Shown in pieces: positions 16,865 to 26,477 of a stretch of 64,000 bases of DNA; the stretch's first letter is position 1; the number at the start of each line of letters is the position of its first letter. A program made the position numbers and the translations under genes. This DNA comes from Patulibacter minatonensis DSM 18081 (GTDB taxonomy: Bacteria; Actinomycetota; Thermoleophilia; Solirubrobacterales; Solirubrobacteraceae): the NCBI RefSeq assembly GCF_000519325.1, contig NZ_KI912613.1, positions 4,808,071 to 4,872,070 of the forward strand, in the 5' to 3' direction. The notes beneath the pieces are model-generated. The model did no database searches, was not told where the DNA came from, and saw nothing but the letters and a program-made list of their open reading frames with translations.

Positions 16865-17709
16865 TCAGCGCCCCAGGCCGCGGGAGAGGTCCGCGAGCAC
16901 GGACGACACCGACGCGACCGGGTCCTCGTCGCCGGCGGCACGGACCAGGCGGGAGCCGACGATCACGCCGTCCGCACCTGCCGCCGCCGCCTGGGCGGCG
17001 TTCTCGCCGTTCGAGATCCCGAAGCCGAGCCCGACCGGGACCTCCGACCCGCCACCGGGACCGGCGCCGGCGGTCTTCGCGCGGGTGACGACCTCCGCGA
17101 ACTGGTCGCCCAGCGAGGCGCGCTCGCCGGTCGTGCCGGTGACCGACACGGCGTACAGGAAGCCGCGGGCGGCCTGCCGGACCTCGGCGACGCGCGCGTC
17201 GGCCGTGGTCGGCGCGACGAGCGGGACGAACGCGAGGCCGGCGGCGTCCAGCGCGGCGACGACGCCCTCGGACTCCTCGCCGATCGGGAGGTCCGGGACG
17301 ATCAGGCCGCTGAGCCCCGAGTCGCGCAGCCGGGCGGCGAACGCCCCGACGCCGGGGCGCAGCACGATGTTCGCGTAGGTCATGAGGACGACGGGGACGT
17401 CGGCGGCGAGCTGCTCGCCGAGCGCGAAGACGTCGTCGACCGTGACCCCCGCCTGCAGGGCCGCTGTCCCGGCCGCGTGGACGACGGGTCCGTCGGCGAG
17501 CGGGTCGCTGTACGGGACGCCGAGCTCGACGAGGTCCGCGCCGCCGGCGACGTAGGCCTTCGCGATCTCGCGCGACGTCGTCAGGTCCGGGTAGCCGCCC
17601 ATGATGTACGGCATCAGGGCGGCGTCGCCCTCGTGCTCCGCGAAGGCCGCGGCGAGCCGCTCCTCCCCCGCGCCGCCGCGCAGCGCGCCCGTGGTCGTCT
17701 GATCGGTGC

Positions 17710-17713
<4 letters not shown>
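16865..17713 (-). CDS. trpA: Tryptophan synthase alpha chain
   Basis: 282 residues. It cleaves indole-3-glycerol phosphate to indole in complex with TrpB. Visible family motifs are [30 protein letters not shown] (the catalytic Glu is in [11 protein letters not shown]), [23 protein letters not shown] and [14 protein letters not shown]. The first 25 residues are a non-conserved extension. The ATG overlaps the trpB stop (ATGA), so translation is coupled to trpB. Confidence 0.97.
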
Positions 17714-19016
<1,303 letters not shown>

Positions 19017-19020
<4 letters not shown>

Positions 19021-19808
19021 GCCTGCTCCGTCGTCTCGAAGGCGTCGCGGACCTCGCGGACGAACGCGGTGACGAGCTCCGGGTCCTTCCTGCCGGGTGC
19101 GCTCTCGGTGCCGCTGGCGACGTCGACCGCGTACGGCCGGACGGTGCGCACGGCCTCGGCGACGTTGTCGGGCCGCAGGCCGCCGGAGAGGATCAGCGGC
19201 GGCTGCTTCTCGCCCGGCGCGGCGCGGCGGGTGCGGGCCAGCGACCAGTCGAACGTCTCGCCGGTGCCGCCCTGCATGCCCTCGACGTGCGTGTCGAGCA
19301 GGTGGAAGTCCGTGTGGAACGGGCGCAGCGCGACGACGTCGGCGCCCGTCCGGACGCGCGCGGCCTTGATGACCTTCGCCCCGGTGCGGCGGGCGACCTC
19401 GGCGCAGAACGACGGGCCCTCGTCGCCGTGGAGCTGCACGATCGTCAGCGAGCACTGGTCGACGGCGAGGTCGATCTCGTCGAGCGTCGCGTTGACGAAC
19501 ACCCCTGCGACCTCGGCGCGGCGCTTGACGGCCGCCCCGATCCGCTGGGCCTCCTCGATCCGGCAGCGCCGCTTGCTCTTGCGCCACAGGATCAGCCCGA
19601 TCGCCCACGCGCCCGCGTCGACCGCCTGCTCGGCGTCCTCGAGGCTCGTGATGCCGCAGACCTTGATCCGGGTCCGCACGACGGCCTTCGGGCCGGGCGC
19701 CGGGGCGGCCGACTCCACCGTGTCGCGGACGACCGGGCGTTGCGGGCGGACGGGGCGCGCGCGGGCCGTCACCGGCGACGCGGAGGGATCCTGCTGATCG
19801 TCCTGCAC
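19017..19808 (-). CDS. trpF: Phosphoribosylanthranilate isomerase
   Basis: TrpF carries out the Amadori rearrangement of phosphoribosylanthranilate. The family core starts at [13 protein letters not shown] and includes [23 protein letters not shown], and [17 protein letters not shown] followed by [10 protein letters not shown]. From GTG 19808 the protein has 263 residues, about 50 longer than usual because of an Arg/Pro-rich leader. A start at a later GTG is possible. The GTG at 19808 directly follows a GGAGG, too close for ideal initiation, so the exact start is uncertain. Confidence 0.9.
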
Positions 19809-20024
19809 CCCTCCATCGTAGGCGGCCACCGTCGCGGCCGCCCTGCGCGCCCGTGAGCCGCCCGGCCGACCGCCGAAGGTTCGTGCCCGGAACACGCCGA
19901 GGGTGGATGCCAGGTGTTCGTGGACCGAGCAGGTCGTGGCGCCCGGTGCGAGAGCTGTGCACCCGCACTGCCGAGCTCCGGGCGGCGCGAGATGCGATGC
20001 GTCGACGGACGCCTGGCGCCGCCC

Positions 20025-20813
20025 TCAATCCGTACCGAGCAACTCCCGCACGCCGACCTCGACGTCGGGTTGGCGCATCAGGTGCGAGCCGACGAGGACC
20101 GCGTCGACGCCGACGCGCTCGAGCTCCTCGAGCTGGTCGTGGTGCGAGATGCCGGACTCGGAGACGACGACCTTGCCGGCCGGGATCTGGCTGAGGAGCT
20201 CGAACGTGGTGTCGAGATCGACCGTCAGGTCCTTGAGGTTCCGGTTGTTGATGCCGATCAGGTCGGCGTCGACGACCTCGAGCGCGCGCTCGAGCTCCTC
20301 CTCGTCGTGGACCTCGACCAGGACGTCGAGGTCCAGCTCGTGGGCCTCGCGGTAGAGCTTCGCGAGCTTGTCGTCCTTCAGCGCGGCGACGATCAGGAGG
20401 ATCGCGTCGGCGCCGGAGACCGCGGTCTCGACCACCTGGTACGGGTGGACGATGAAGTCCTTGCGCAGGATCGGCAGCCGGCTGGCCGTGCGCGCGGCCG
20501 TGAGGTCCTCGAGGGCGCCGCCGAAGAACGGGCCGTCGGTCAGGACCGACAGGGCGGTCGCGCCGGCGCGCTCGTAGGCGGAGACGATCTCGGCCAGGTC
20601 GCCGCCCTCGCGGAGCGGCTCCGACGCCGACGGGGCGCGGCGCTTGTGCTCGGCGATCACCGAGACGCCCGGCTGCGAGGCGAGGGCCTCGGCGAAGGGC
20701 CGGCCCTCCTCACGGCCCTCGAGGCGCTTGCGGAGCTCCTTCTCGGGCGTCTCCTTGCGGCGGCGCTTCACCTCCTCCTTCGTCCGCTCGACGATGTCGT
20801 CGATGATGGTCAT
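20025..20813 (-). CDS. trpC: Indole-3-glycerol phosphate synthase
   Basis: 262 residues with the complete TrpC set: [13 protein letters not shown] (catalytic Lys), [74 protein letters not shown] and VVSESGI. It forms the indole ring of tryptophan. The ATG overlaps the trpD stop. About 216 bp without a gene follow before trpF. Confidence 0.98.
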   Translation of the reverse strand: MTIIDDIVERTKEEVKRRRKETPEKELRKRLEGREEGRPFAEALASQPGVSVIAEHKRRAPSASEPLREGGDLAEIVSAYERAGATALSVLTDGPFFGGALEDLTAARTASRLPILRKDFIVHPYQVVETAVSGADAILLIVAALKDDKLAKLYREAHELDLDVLVEVHDEEELERALEVVDADLIGINNRNLKDLTVDLDTTFELLSQIPAGKVVVSESGISHHDQLEELERVGVDAVLVGSHLMRQPDVEVGVRELLGTD

Positions 20814-21862
20814 GCCGGGGACCCCTCGACCAGTTCGGTGGTGCGCTTCACGTAGTGCTCCATCACGGAGTGGGCCGCGCCGGAGGCGATCGCCTCGCGG
20901 GCACGCTCCACTCCGTCGGCCAGGGTGTCGGCGCCGCCGCCGACCAGGATGCCCGCGCCCGCGTTCGCGACGACGAGCTCGAGCGCCGCGGACGTGCCGT
21001 CCGGCGTGTCGCCGCTCAGCACGCGGCGGGTGACCTCGGCGTTCTCGGCGGGGCTGGCGCCGACGACCTCGTCGAGCGCGTGGACCCGCACGCCGAGCTC
21101 CTCGGGCGTCACGGTGAACGAGCGGACGCCGTCGGGCGTGACCTCGAAGACGGTGGTCGGGGCGGCGATCGAGATCTCGTCAAGGCCGTCCTCGGACCGC
21201 ACGAGCAGCGAGCGGTCGGTGCCGAGACGGTGGACCGCGTCGGCCATCCGCTCGATCATCCCGGGGTAGCCGACGCCGATCACCTGGCGGCGGGCCTGCG
21301 CGGGGCTCGTGAGCGGGCCGAGCACGTTGAAGACCGTGCGGACGGCGAGCTCCTTGCGGACCGGGATCACGAACCGCGTGGCGCCGTGATGGCGCGGGGC
21401 GAAGAGGAAGCCGAAGCCGAGCTCGTCGATCATCGCGCCGACCTGCTCGGGCTCCAGCTCGATCGACGCGCCGAGGGCCTCGAGGAGGTCGGCGGCGCCG
21501 GACTTCGACGTCGCCGAGCGGTTGCCGTGCTTGGCGACCGCGCAGCCCGCGCCGGCGATCACGAACGCCGCGGTCGTCGAGACGTTGAACGTCAGCGCCC
21601 CGCCGCCGGTGCCGACGATGTCGACGAGGTCGTCGCGAGAGCTCGAGACCTGCACCGCGCGGGCCCGCATGGCGGCCGCGAGGCCGGCGATCTCGTCGGC
21701 GGTCTCGCCCTTCGTGCGGAGCGCGATCAGGAAGCCGGCGATCTCGACGTGCGAGGCGTTGCCGGCCATGATCTCCCCGAGGACCCGTTGGGCCTCCTCG
21801 AGCTCGAGATCCTCTCCGGACGCGACCCGTTCGATCGCGGGCGTGAGCACCGGGTGCGGCAT
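20810..21862 (-). CDS. trpD: Anthranilate phosphoribosyltransferase
   Basis: 350 residues. It transfers phosphoribosyl from PRPP to anthranilate. The PRPP-binding region reads DIVGTGGGALTFNVSTTAA, then VAKHGNRSATSKSGAADLLEALG, FLFAPRHHGA and FNVLGPLTSPA. The usual GTGGDGA loop lacks its Asp here (GTGGGA). The first gene of the D-C-F-B-A block, it starts 46 bp after the M20 hydrolase stop. Confidence 0.97.
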   Translation of the reverse strand: MPHPVLTPAIERVASGEDLELEEAQRVLGEIMAGNASHVEIAGFLIALRTKGETADEIAGLAAAMRARAVQVSSSRDDLVDIVGTGGGALTFNVSTTAAFVIAGAGCAVAKHGNRSATSKSGAADLLEALGASIELEPEQVGAMIDELGFGFLFAPRHHGATRFVIPVRKELAVRTVFNVLGPLTSPAQARRQVIGVGYPGMIERMADAVHRLGTDRSLLVRSEDGLDEISIAAPTTVFEVTPDGVRSFTVTPEELGVRVHALDEVVGASPAENAEVTRRVLSGDTPDGTSAALELVVANAGAGILVGGGADTLADGVERAREAIASGAAHSVMEHYVKRTTELVEGSPA

Positions 21863-21907
21863 AGGGTCAGCGGAGGTTAGTGGATCGTGGCGCGCCTGAG
21901 CGGGCGG

Positions 21908-23101
21908 TCAGCCCCGCGCGATCCGCTCCGCGGCGAGCGCGGCCAGCAGCGCCGCCCCGTCGGACAGGACCGCGTCGTCGAAGACGACCTCGGGCGCGTG
22001 GTGGTGCGCGGCGTCCTCGGGGGCGAGCTCCGGGGGCCGGGCGCCGAGGAGGAGGTAGCAGCCGGGGAGCTCCTGGAGGACGCGGGCGAAGTCCTCCGAG
22101 GCGGCCAGCGGGGCGGCGAGCTCCTCGACGCGGTCCGGGCCCGCCAGGCCCCGGGCGACGTCCAGGGCGAAGGCGGTCTCCCCCGCGTCGTTGTCGAGCA
22201 CCGGGTAGCGGACGTCCCAGCCGACCTCGGCGGTGCAGCCGTGCGGGGCGGCGACGTCGGCGCAGAACGCGGGGAGGTCCGCCGCCAGGGTCGCCGCGGC
22301 CTCCGGGGAGAAGCTGCGGACGGCGGCGCGGACGGTCGCGACGTCGGGGATGACGTTCTCCGCACCACCGGCCGTGAGGCCCGTGACCGTCGCGACGACC
22401 GGGTCGAACGCGCCGAACGTGCGGTCGACCCAGCCCGGGAACGCGGCGACCAGGGCCGCGGCGGCCGGGATCGGGTTGCGCGCCAGGTGCGGCATCGCGG
22501 CATGGCCCCCGCCCCCGTGGACGTCGACGGTGAGGACGGCGGAGGCCGCGAAGAGCGGGCCAGGGCGGGTCGCGATGGTCCCGCGGTCGCGCTTGGACTC
22601 CACGTGCAGCGCGTAGGCGGCCGCTGGACGGCGGCCGGCGACGTCGACGAGCCCCTCGGCGAGCATGTGGCGCGCGCCGTCGTGGCCCTCCTCGCCCGGC
22701 TGGAACATCAGGACGACGGTCCCGGCGAGCTCGTCCCGGCGGTCGCAGAGCAGCCGGGTCGCGCCGACGAGGACGCTCGAATGGAGGTCGTGCCCGCAGG
22801 CGTGCATCGCGTCGCCGTCGGCGGCGAAGTCGAGGCCCGTGCGTTCGCTCAGGGGCAACGCGTCCATGTCGGCGCGCAGGAGCACGACCGGACCGTCGTC
22901 CGCGTCGGGGGCGGTCCCCCGGAGCACCGCGACGACCGACGTGAGTCCGCTCCCGCGATGGATCTCGAGCGGCAGCCCGTCGAGCGCCTCGAGGATCGCC
23001 GCCTGGGTGCGCGGCAGGTGCAGGCCGACCTCGGGGATCCGGTGCAGGCGCCGCCGCAGCGCGACGAGGTCGTCCTGCAGGGCGTCCGCGGTCGTGGCCA
23101 T
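21908..23101 (-). CDS. M20D-type amidohydrolase inside the trp cluster
   Basis: A 397-residue metal-dependent amidohydrolase of the hippuricase/IAA-amino-acid hydrolase-like group. The metal ligands sit in HACGHDLHSS (near residue 98-107), FQPGEEGHDGA and the C-terminal HHHAPEVVFDD. The dimerisation domain includes GHAAMPHLARNPI. It would hydrolyse an N-acyl amino acid or a related amide; the substrate cannot be read from sequence. It lies between trpG and trpD, same strand, 46 bp before trpD. This context may reflect a role in recovering tryptophan or a tryptophan-derived amide. Confidence 0.9.
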   Translation of the reverse strand: MATTADALQDDLVALRRRLHRIPEVGLHLPRTQAAILEALDGLPLEIHRGSGLTSVVAVLRGTAPDADDGPVVLLRADMDALPLSERTGLDFAADGDAMHACGHDLHSSVLVGATRLLCDRRDELAGTVVLMFQPGEEGHDGARHMLAEGLVDVAGRRPAAAYALHVESKRDRGTIATRPGPLFAASAVLTVDVHGGGGHAAMPHLARNPIPAAAALVAAFPGWVDRTFGAFDPVVATVTGLTAGGAENVIPDVATVRAAVRSFSPEAAATLAADLPAFCADVAAPHGCTAEVGWDVRYPVLDNDAGETAFALDVARGLAGPDRVEELAAPLAASEDFARVLQELPGCYLLLGARPPELAPEDAAHHHAPEVVFDDAVLSDGAALLAALAAERIARG

Positions 23102-23163
23102 GGGGCGATCGTGCCAGGTCGGGGGTCGGGTGGCCGGATCGGGGCGGCTGGGCCAGAGCGGCC

Positions 23164-23270
23164 GGGTGACGGCGGCCGCGTCGCGGCGGCCGGGCCACGG
23201 CGGCCGGGCCAGCGCGAACGGGTCAGGACGGCCGCGTCGCGGCGGCCGGGCCAGGGCGGCCGCTTCGGGG
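23164..23270. repeat. Degenerate 56-bp GC repeat
   Basis: GGCCGCGTCGCGGCGGCC is repeated at 23174 and 23230 (56-bp spacing), with a partial third copy about 28 bp later. It lies at the start of an 876-bp gap (23102-23977) between the amidohydrolase and trpG, in which I see no gene, only repeats. Confidence 0.7.
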
Positions 23271-23300
23271 CGGTCGCGACATCCGGCGTCGGCGCGGAGC

Positions 23301-23411
23301 TGCACGATCCGACGACGAACTCGGCGGGCCGATCGAGTGTCGGATCCTGCAGCGCAGGCATGCACAAGACGACAGTCGATCGGCAGTCCGTGTTCGTTGG
23401 CGGATCCTGCA
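23301..23411. repeat. 60-bp palindromic repeat, 2 copies (family 2)
   Basis: Units start at TGCACGATCC (23301) and TGCACAAGAC (23361), 60 bp apart. Unit 1 is an imperfect palindrome, GCTGCACGATCCGAC to GTCGGATCCTGCAGC. Unit 2 is more degenerate but ends in the same GGATCCTGCAGG. The same palindrome family occurs at 35888-36004. Confidence 0.85.
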
Positions 23412-23543
23412 GGTCGCGACCGCGACCCTGCCGGGCGCCGTCCTCTCTCAGCGCGCGAGGTCGTGCTCGAGGAGGCGCCGGCCGGATCGGGCGGGCGGGG
23501 GTCCGGGGCGGACTTTCGGCGTCCGGCGGAACCGCGGTCGCCG

Positions 23544-23850
23544 ATGGTCGGATACCGACCATCGGTGACCTTCATCCTGGCCCGCCGGTCGATCACCCGG
23601 CCGTCGCGGTCACGGATGGGCGCACACCGACCATCGACGACCTCCACCCCCGGTGGCACGGGGCCCAATGGTCACCTCCGGTCGGGTACCGACCGTCCGG
23701 GACCTCTATCCACCCCGTCACCGGATTCCACGACCGCGACGGTCACCCGTGGTCGGATACCGACCATCCACGACATGCACCCTGGATCACCACTCGATCC
23801 CCCGACCGCCACGGTCACCGGTGGCTGGATCCCGACCATCGGTGACCCCG
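23544..23850. repeat. 72-bp degenerate tandem repeat, 5 copies
   Basis: The block GGTCGGATACCGACCATC recurs with variation. Its ACCATC (ACCGTC in one copy) begins at 23558, 23630, 23692, 23763 and 23835: spacings 72, 62, 71 and 72 bp. One unit is therefore shorter by about one helical turn. GGTCGG...CCGACC is itself a palindrome. A looser CGACCGCGACGGTCACC element lies between blocks. Confidence 0.85.
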
Positions 23851-23903
23851 AACCGCTCCGCGCATGGGTCCGCACTGGATCAACCGGGTCGACGACGCTC
23901 GAT

Positions 23904-23948
23904 CGAGGTCGCGGTCGGGGTCGCGGTCGGGGTCGGGGTCGGGGTCGC
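23904..23948. repeat. GGTCGG microsatellite-like tract
   Basis: About seven units of GGTCGG/GGTCGC in a row, directly before the 3' end of trpG. It is a simple-sequence tract prone to length change. Confidence 0.8.
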
Positions 23949-23977
23949 CCGGCCCGCGGTCGCAGCCCGCGTCGCGG

Positions 23978-24556
23978 TCAGCGCGCGACGCCGTGCTCCA
24001 GGAACCGCGCGAGCATGCCCATGCCGAGCGGGGTCAGGACCGACTCGGGGTGGAACTGGACGCCCTCGGCCGGGAGGTCCTTGTGGCGGACGCCCTGGAT
24101 CACGCCGCCGCCGCGGGCGGTGACCTCGAAGCAGTCCGGCAGCGCGGGCTCCTCGAGGACGAGCGAGTGGTAGCGGCCGACCTCGACCTCGTCGGCCAGC
24201 CCGGTGTAGATCGAGCGGCCGTCGTGGGTGATCAGGCAGGTCTTGCCGTGGACGGGCTCGTGGCGGACGACGGTGCCGCCGAACGCCTGACCGAGCGCCT
24301 GGTGTCCGAGGCAGACGCCCAGCAGCGGGATCCCGGCCTCGGGGAAGCGGCGGACGGCCTCGAGCGAGATGCCGGCGTCGTCGGGCGTGCACGGGCCGGG
24401 CGAGACGACGACGCGGTCCGGTGAGCGATCGAGCAGCTCGTCGACGGTCGCCTTGTCGTGGCGGACGACGTCGATCTCCGCGCCCAGCTCGCCGAGCTCC
24501 TGCACCAGGTTGTAGGTGAAGGAGTCGTAGTTGTCGATGACGAGGACGGAGGTCAT
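23978..24556 (-). CDS. trpG: Anthranilate synthase component II (glutamine amidotransferase)
   Basis: 192 residues, a class I glutamine amidotransferase. The catalytic Cys is in LLGVCLGHQALG, and His-Glu in GVQFHPESVLTP. VLVIDNYDSFTYNLVQELG at the N-terminus is typical of TrpG/PabA. It supplies ammonia to TrpE and could also serve aminodeoxychorismate synthase. It starts 1 bp after the trpE stop. Confidence 0.97.
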   Translation of the reverse strand: MTSVLVIDNYDSFTYNLVQELGELGAEIDVVRHDKATVDELLDRSPDRVVVSPGPCTPDDAGISLEAVRRFPEAGIPLLGVCLGHQALGQAFGGTVVRHEPVHGKTCLITHDGRSIYTGLADEVEVGRYHSLVLEEPALPDCFEVTARGGGVIQGVRHKDLPAEGVQFHPESVLTPLGMGMLARFLEHGVAR

Positions 24557-24557
24557 G

Positions 24558-26240
24558 TCAGGCCCAATCCGGTTGCGCGAGGGCGACCTCGACGGCGCGG
24601 CGGATCGCGCGCGACTTGTTGACGGACTCCTCGAACTCGTACGCCGGGAGCGCGTCGGCGACCGTGCCGCCGCCGGCCTGCACGTGCGCGGTGCCGTCCT
24701 TGAAGACCGCGGTGCGGATGTGGATGCAGGAGTCGAGGTCGCCGGACCACGAGAGGTAGCCGACGGCTCCGCCGTAGCCCCCGCGCTTGACGGGCTCGAG
24801 CTCGTCGATGATCTGCATCGCCCGGACCTTCGGCGCGCCCGACAGCGTCCCGGCGGGCAGGACGGAGCGCAGGGCGTCGGTGGCCGCGACCTCGGGCCGC
24901 AGCGTGCCGGAGACCGCGGAGACGATGTGGAGGACGTGCGAGTACGTCTCGACGACCATCAGCTCGTCGACGGTGACGGTGCCGTACTCGCAGACCCTTC
25001 CCAGGTCGTTGCGGCTGAGGTCGACGAGCATCACGTGCTCGGCGCGCTCCTTCTCGTCGGCGAGCATGCCCTCGGCCAGCTCTGCGTCCTCCGCCGGCGT
25101 CCCGCCGCGCGGGCGGGTGCCGGCGATCGGGCGCATCGAGATCTCGCGCCCGCGGACGGTCACGAGCGGCTCGGGGCTCGCGCCGACGACCTGCCAGTCG
25201 CCGAAGTCGAGGTAGTACATGTACGGCGACGGGTTGACGACCCGCAGCCCGCGGTAGACCGAGAACGGGTCGATGCCGAGCTCCGCCGTCCACCGCTGCG
25301 AGGGGACGACCTGGAACGCGTCGCCGGCACGGACGTACTCGATGATCCGGGCGACCATCGCCTCGAAGGCCTCGCGCGAGTGGTTCGACACCCATTCGGG
25401 GGCCTCGCGGACGGGCAGCGGTCCGTCCTGCGTCGACGTGCGGCCGGGGGGCGTCGGGCGGAGCAGGGCCTCGCGCAGCTCGACGATGCGGGCCGCGGCG
25501 GTCGCGTAGCGCTCGGTGAGGACCTCGTCGGAGGCGCGCCCGGCGGGAGTCGCGCCTGCGCCCGCGGCCGGGCCGGAGGTGCCGTCGTCGACGGACGTGC
25601 CGGCGGTCGCGGCGCCGGTGGCGGACGACCCCGACACGCCGCTCGGCGCGCCGGCCGTGGCCGGCGCCGGCCCCTCCGCCGTCGCGTCCGCGCCCGTGTG
25701 CAGCGGGGCGAGCGCCGTGATCGTGTGCAGCAGGCCGTCGAAGACGACCATCGCGTCGGTGACCTGGAGCGCGAGGTCCGGGGTGCCGAGGACGTCGGGG
25801 TTCGGGTCGGCGAGCGGCTCGACGGTGCGGACGAGGTCGAACGCGAAGACGCCGACGGCGCCGCCGACGAACGGCGGGAGCCCGTCGACCTGGGCGACGC
25901 GGCGGCGGCCGATCGCGTCGCGGGCCATCGCGTAGGGGTCGCCCGGGTCGCCGAGGGACCACTCGATCGTCCGTGCCGGGCGGACCCCGAGGAACGAGAA
26001 GCGGCCGACGCGGCCCTGCTCGGCGCTCTCCAGCAGGAACGACGGCTCGCCCGGGTGGGCGGCACGGAGCTTGAGGTAGGCGGAGACCGGGGTCTCGACG
26101 TCGTCGATGGTCTGCGCGAGCACCGGGACGACGTCGTGGTCCACGGCCAGCGCGAGCGCCTCGTCGAGCGTCGGGCGCAGCTGCAGCCCGAGGGCCTCGG
26201 CCCGGGCCAGCGAGGCGGCGAGATCTGGCGCGACGGGCAC
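24558..26240 (-). CDS. trpE: Anthranilate synthase component I
   Basis: 560 residues. It converts chorismate to anthranilate. FLLESAEQGRVGRFSFLG near residue 70 contains the LLES feedback-binding motif, so inhibition by tryptophan is expected. The catalytic half includes FQVVPSQRW, YMYYLDFGDWQVVGASPEPL, MRPIAGTRPRG, HVMLVDLSRNDLGRV and GTLSGAPKVRAMQIIDELEP. A Gly/Ala/Ser/Thr-rich insert of about 45 residues (roughly 200-245) separates the halves and is not part of the family core. An upstream in-frame region has no good start. I see no Trp-rich leader peptide before it. Confidence 0.97.
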   Translation of the reverse strand: MPVAPDLAASLARAEALGLQLRPTLDEALALAVDHDVVPVLAQTIDDVETPVSAYLKLRAAHPGEPSFLLESAEQGRVGRFSFLGVRPARTIEWSLGDPGDPYAMARDAIGRRRVAQVDGLPPFVGGAVGVFAFDLVRTVEPLADPNPDVLGTPDLALQVTDAMVVFDGLLHTITALAPLHTGADATAEGPAPATAGAPSGVSGSSATGAATAGTSVDDGTSGPAAGAGATPAGRASDEVLTERYATAAARIVELREALLRPTPPGRTSTQDGPLPVREAPEWVSNHSREAFEAMVARIIEYVRAGDAFQVVPSQRWTAELGIDPFSVYRGLRVVNPSPYMYYLDFGDWQVVGASPEPLVTVRGREISMRPIAGTRPRGGTPAEDAELAEGMLADEKERAEHVMLVDLSRNDLGRVCEYGTVTVDELMVVETYSHVLHIVSAVSGTLRPEVAATDALRSVLPAGTLSGAPKVRAMQIIDELEPVKRGGYGGAVGYLSWSGDLDSCIHIRTAVFKDGTAHVQAGGGTVADALPAYEFEESVNKSRAIRRAVEVALAQPDWA

Positions 26241-26477
26241 GACCGTGATTCTCCCAGGAGGAGCCGAGGGGCGACGGGACGCCTCCGGGCGGACCCGGGT
26301 GGGAGTCGGTCACCGGCTCGCGGCCCCGTCGGAGCGGCCCGGGGCCGCGGGCGGGCGCCCATAGGTCCAGGCGGCCGCCCCGTCGTTCGTCCATCGGAGG
26401 ACTCGAACCGTGCCACGGGAGCCCCGGCGGCCGAGCTTCTCGTCGAGAGCGCCTGCCCGACCCGGCGCCGCCATCCC

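Noticed and set aside
19853..20355. Plus-strand frames between trpF and trpC
   Set aside because: They overlap trpC antisense and continue from non-conserved DNA; no start signal or domain.
26389..26415. GGTTCGAGTCCTCC on the minus strand looks like the T-arm of a tRNA
   Set aside because: Only two base pairs of a T-stem can form, and no anticodon or D-arm is present on either strand around it.
26241..26477. Tryptophan leader peptide or attenuator before trpE
   Set aside because: The short upstream frame contains only one Trp codon and there is no terminator-antiterminator pair that I can support; no T-box motif is seen.
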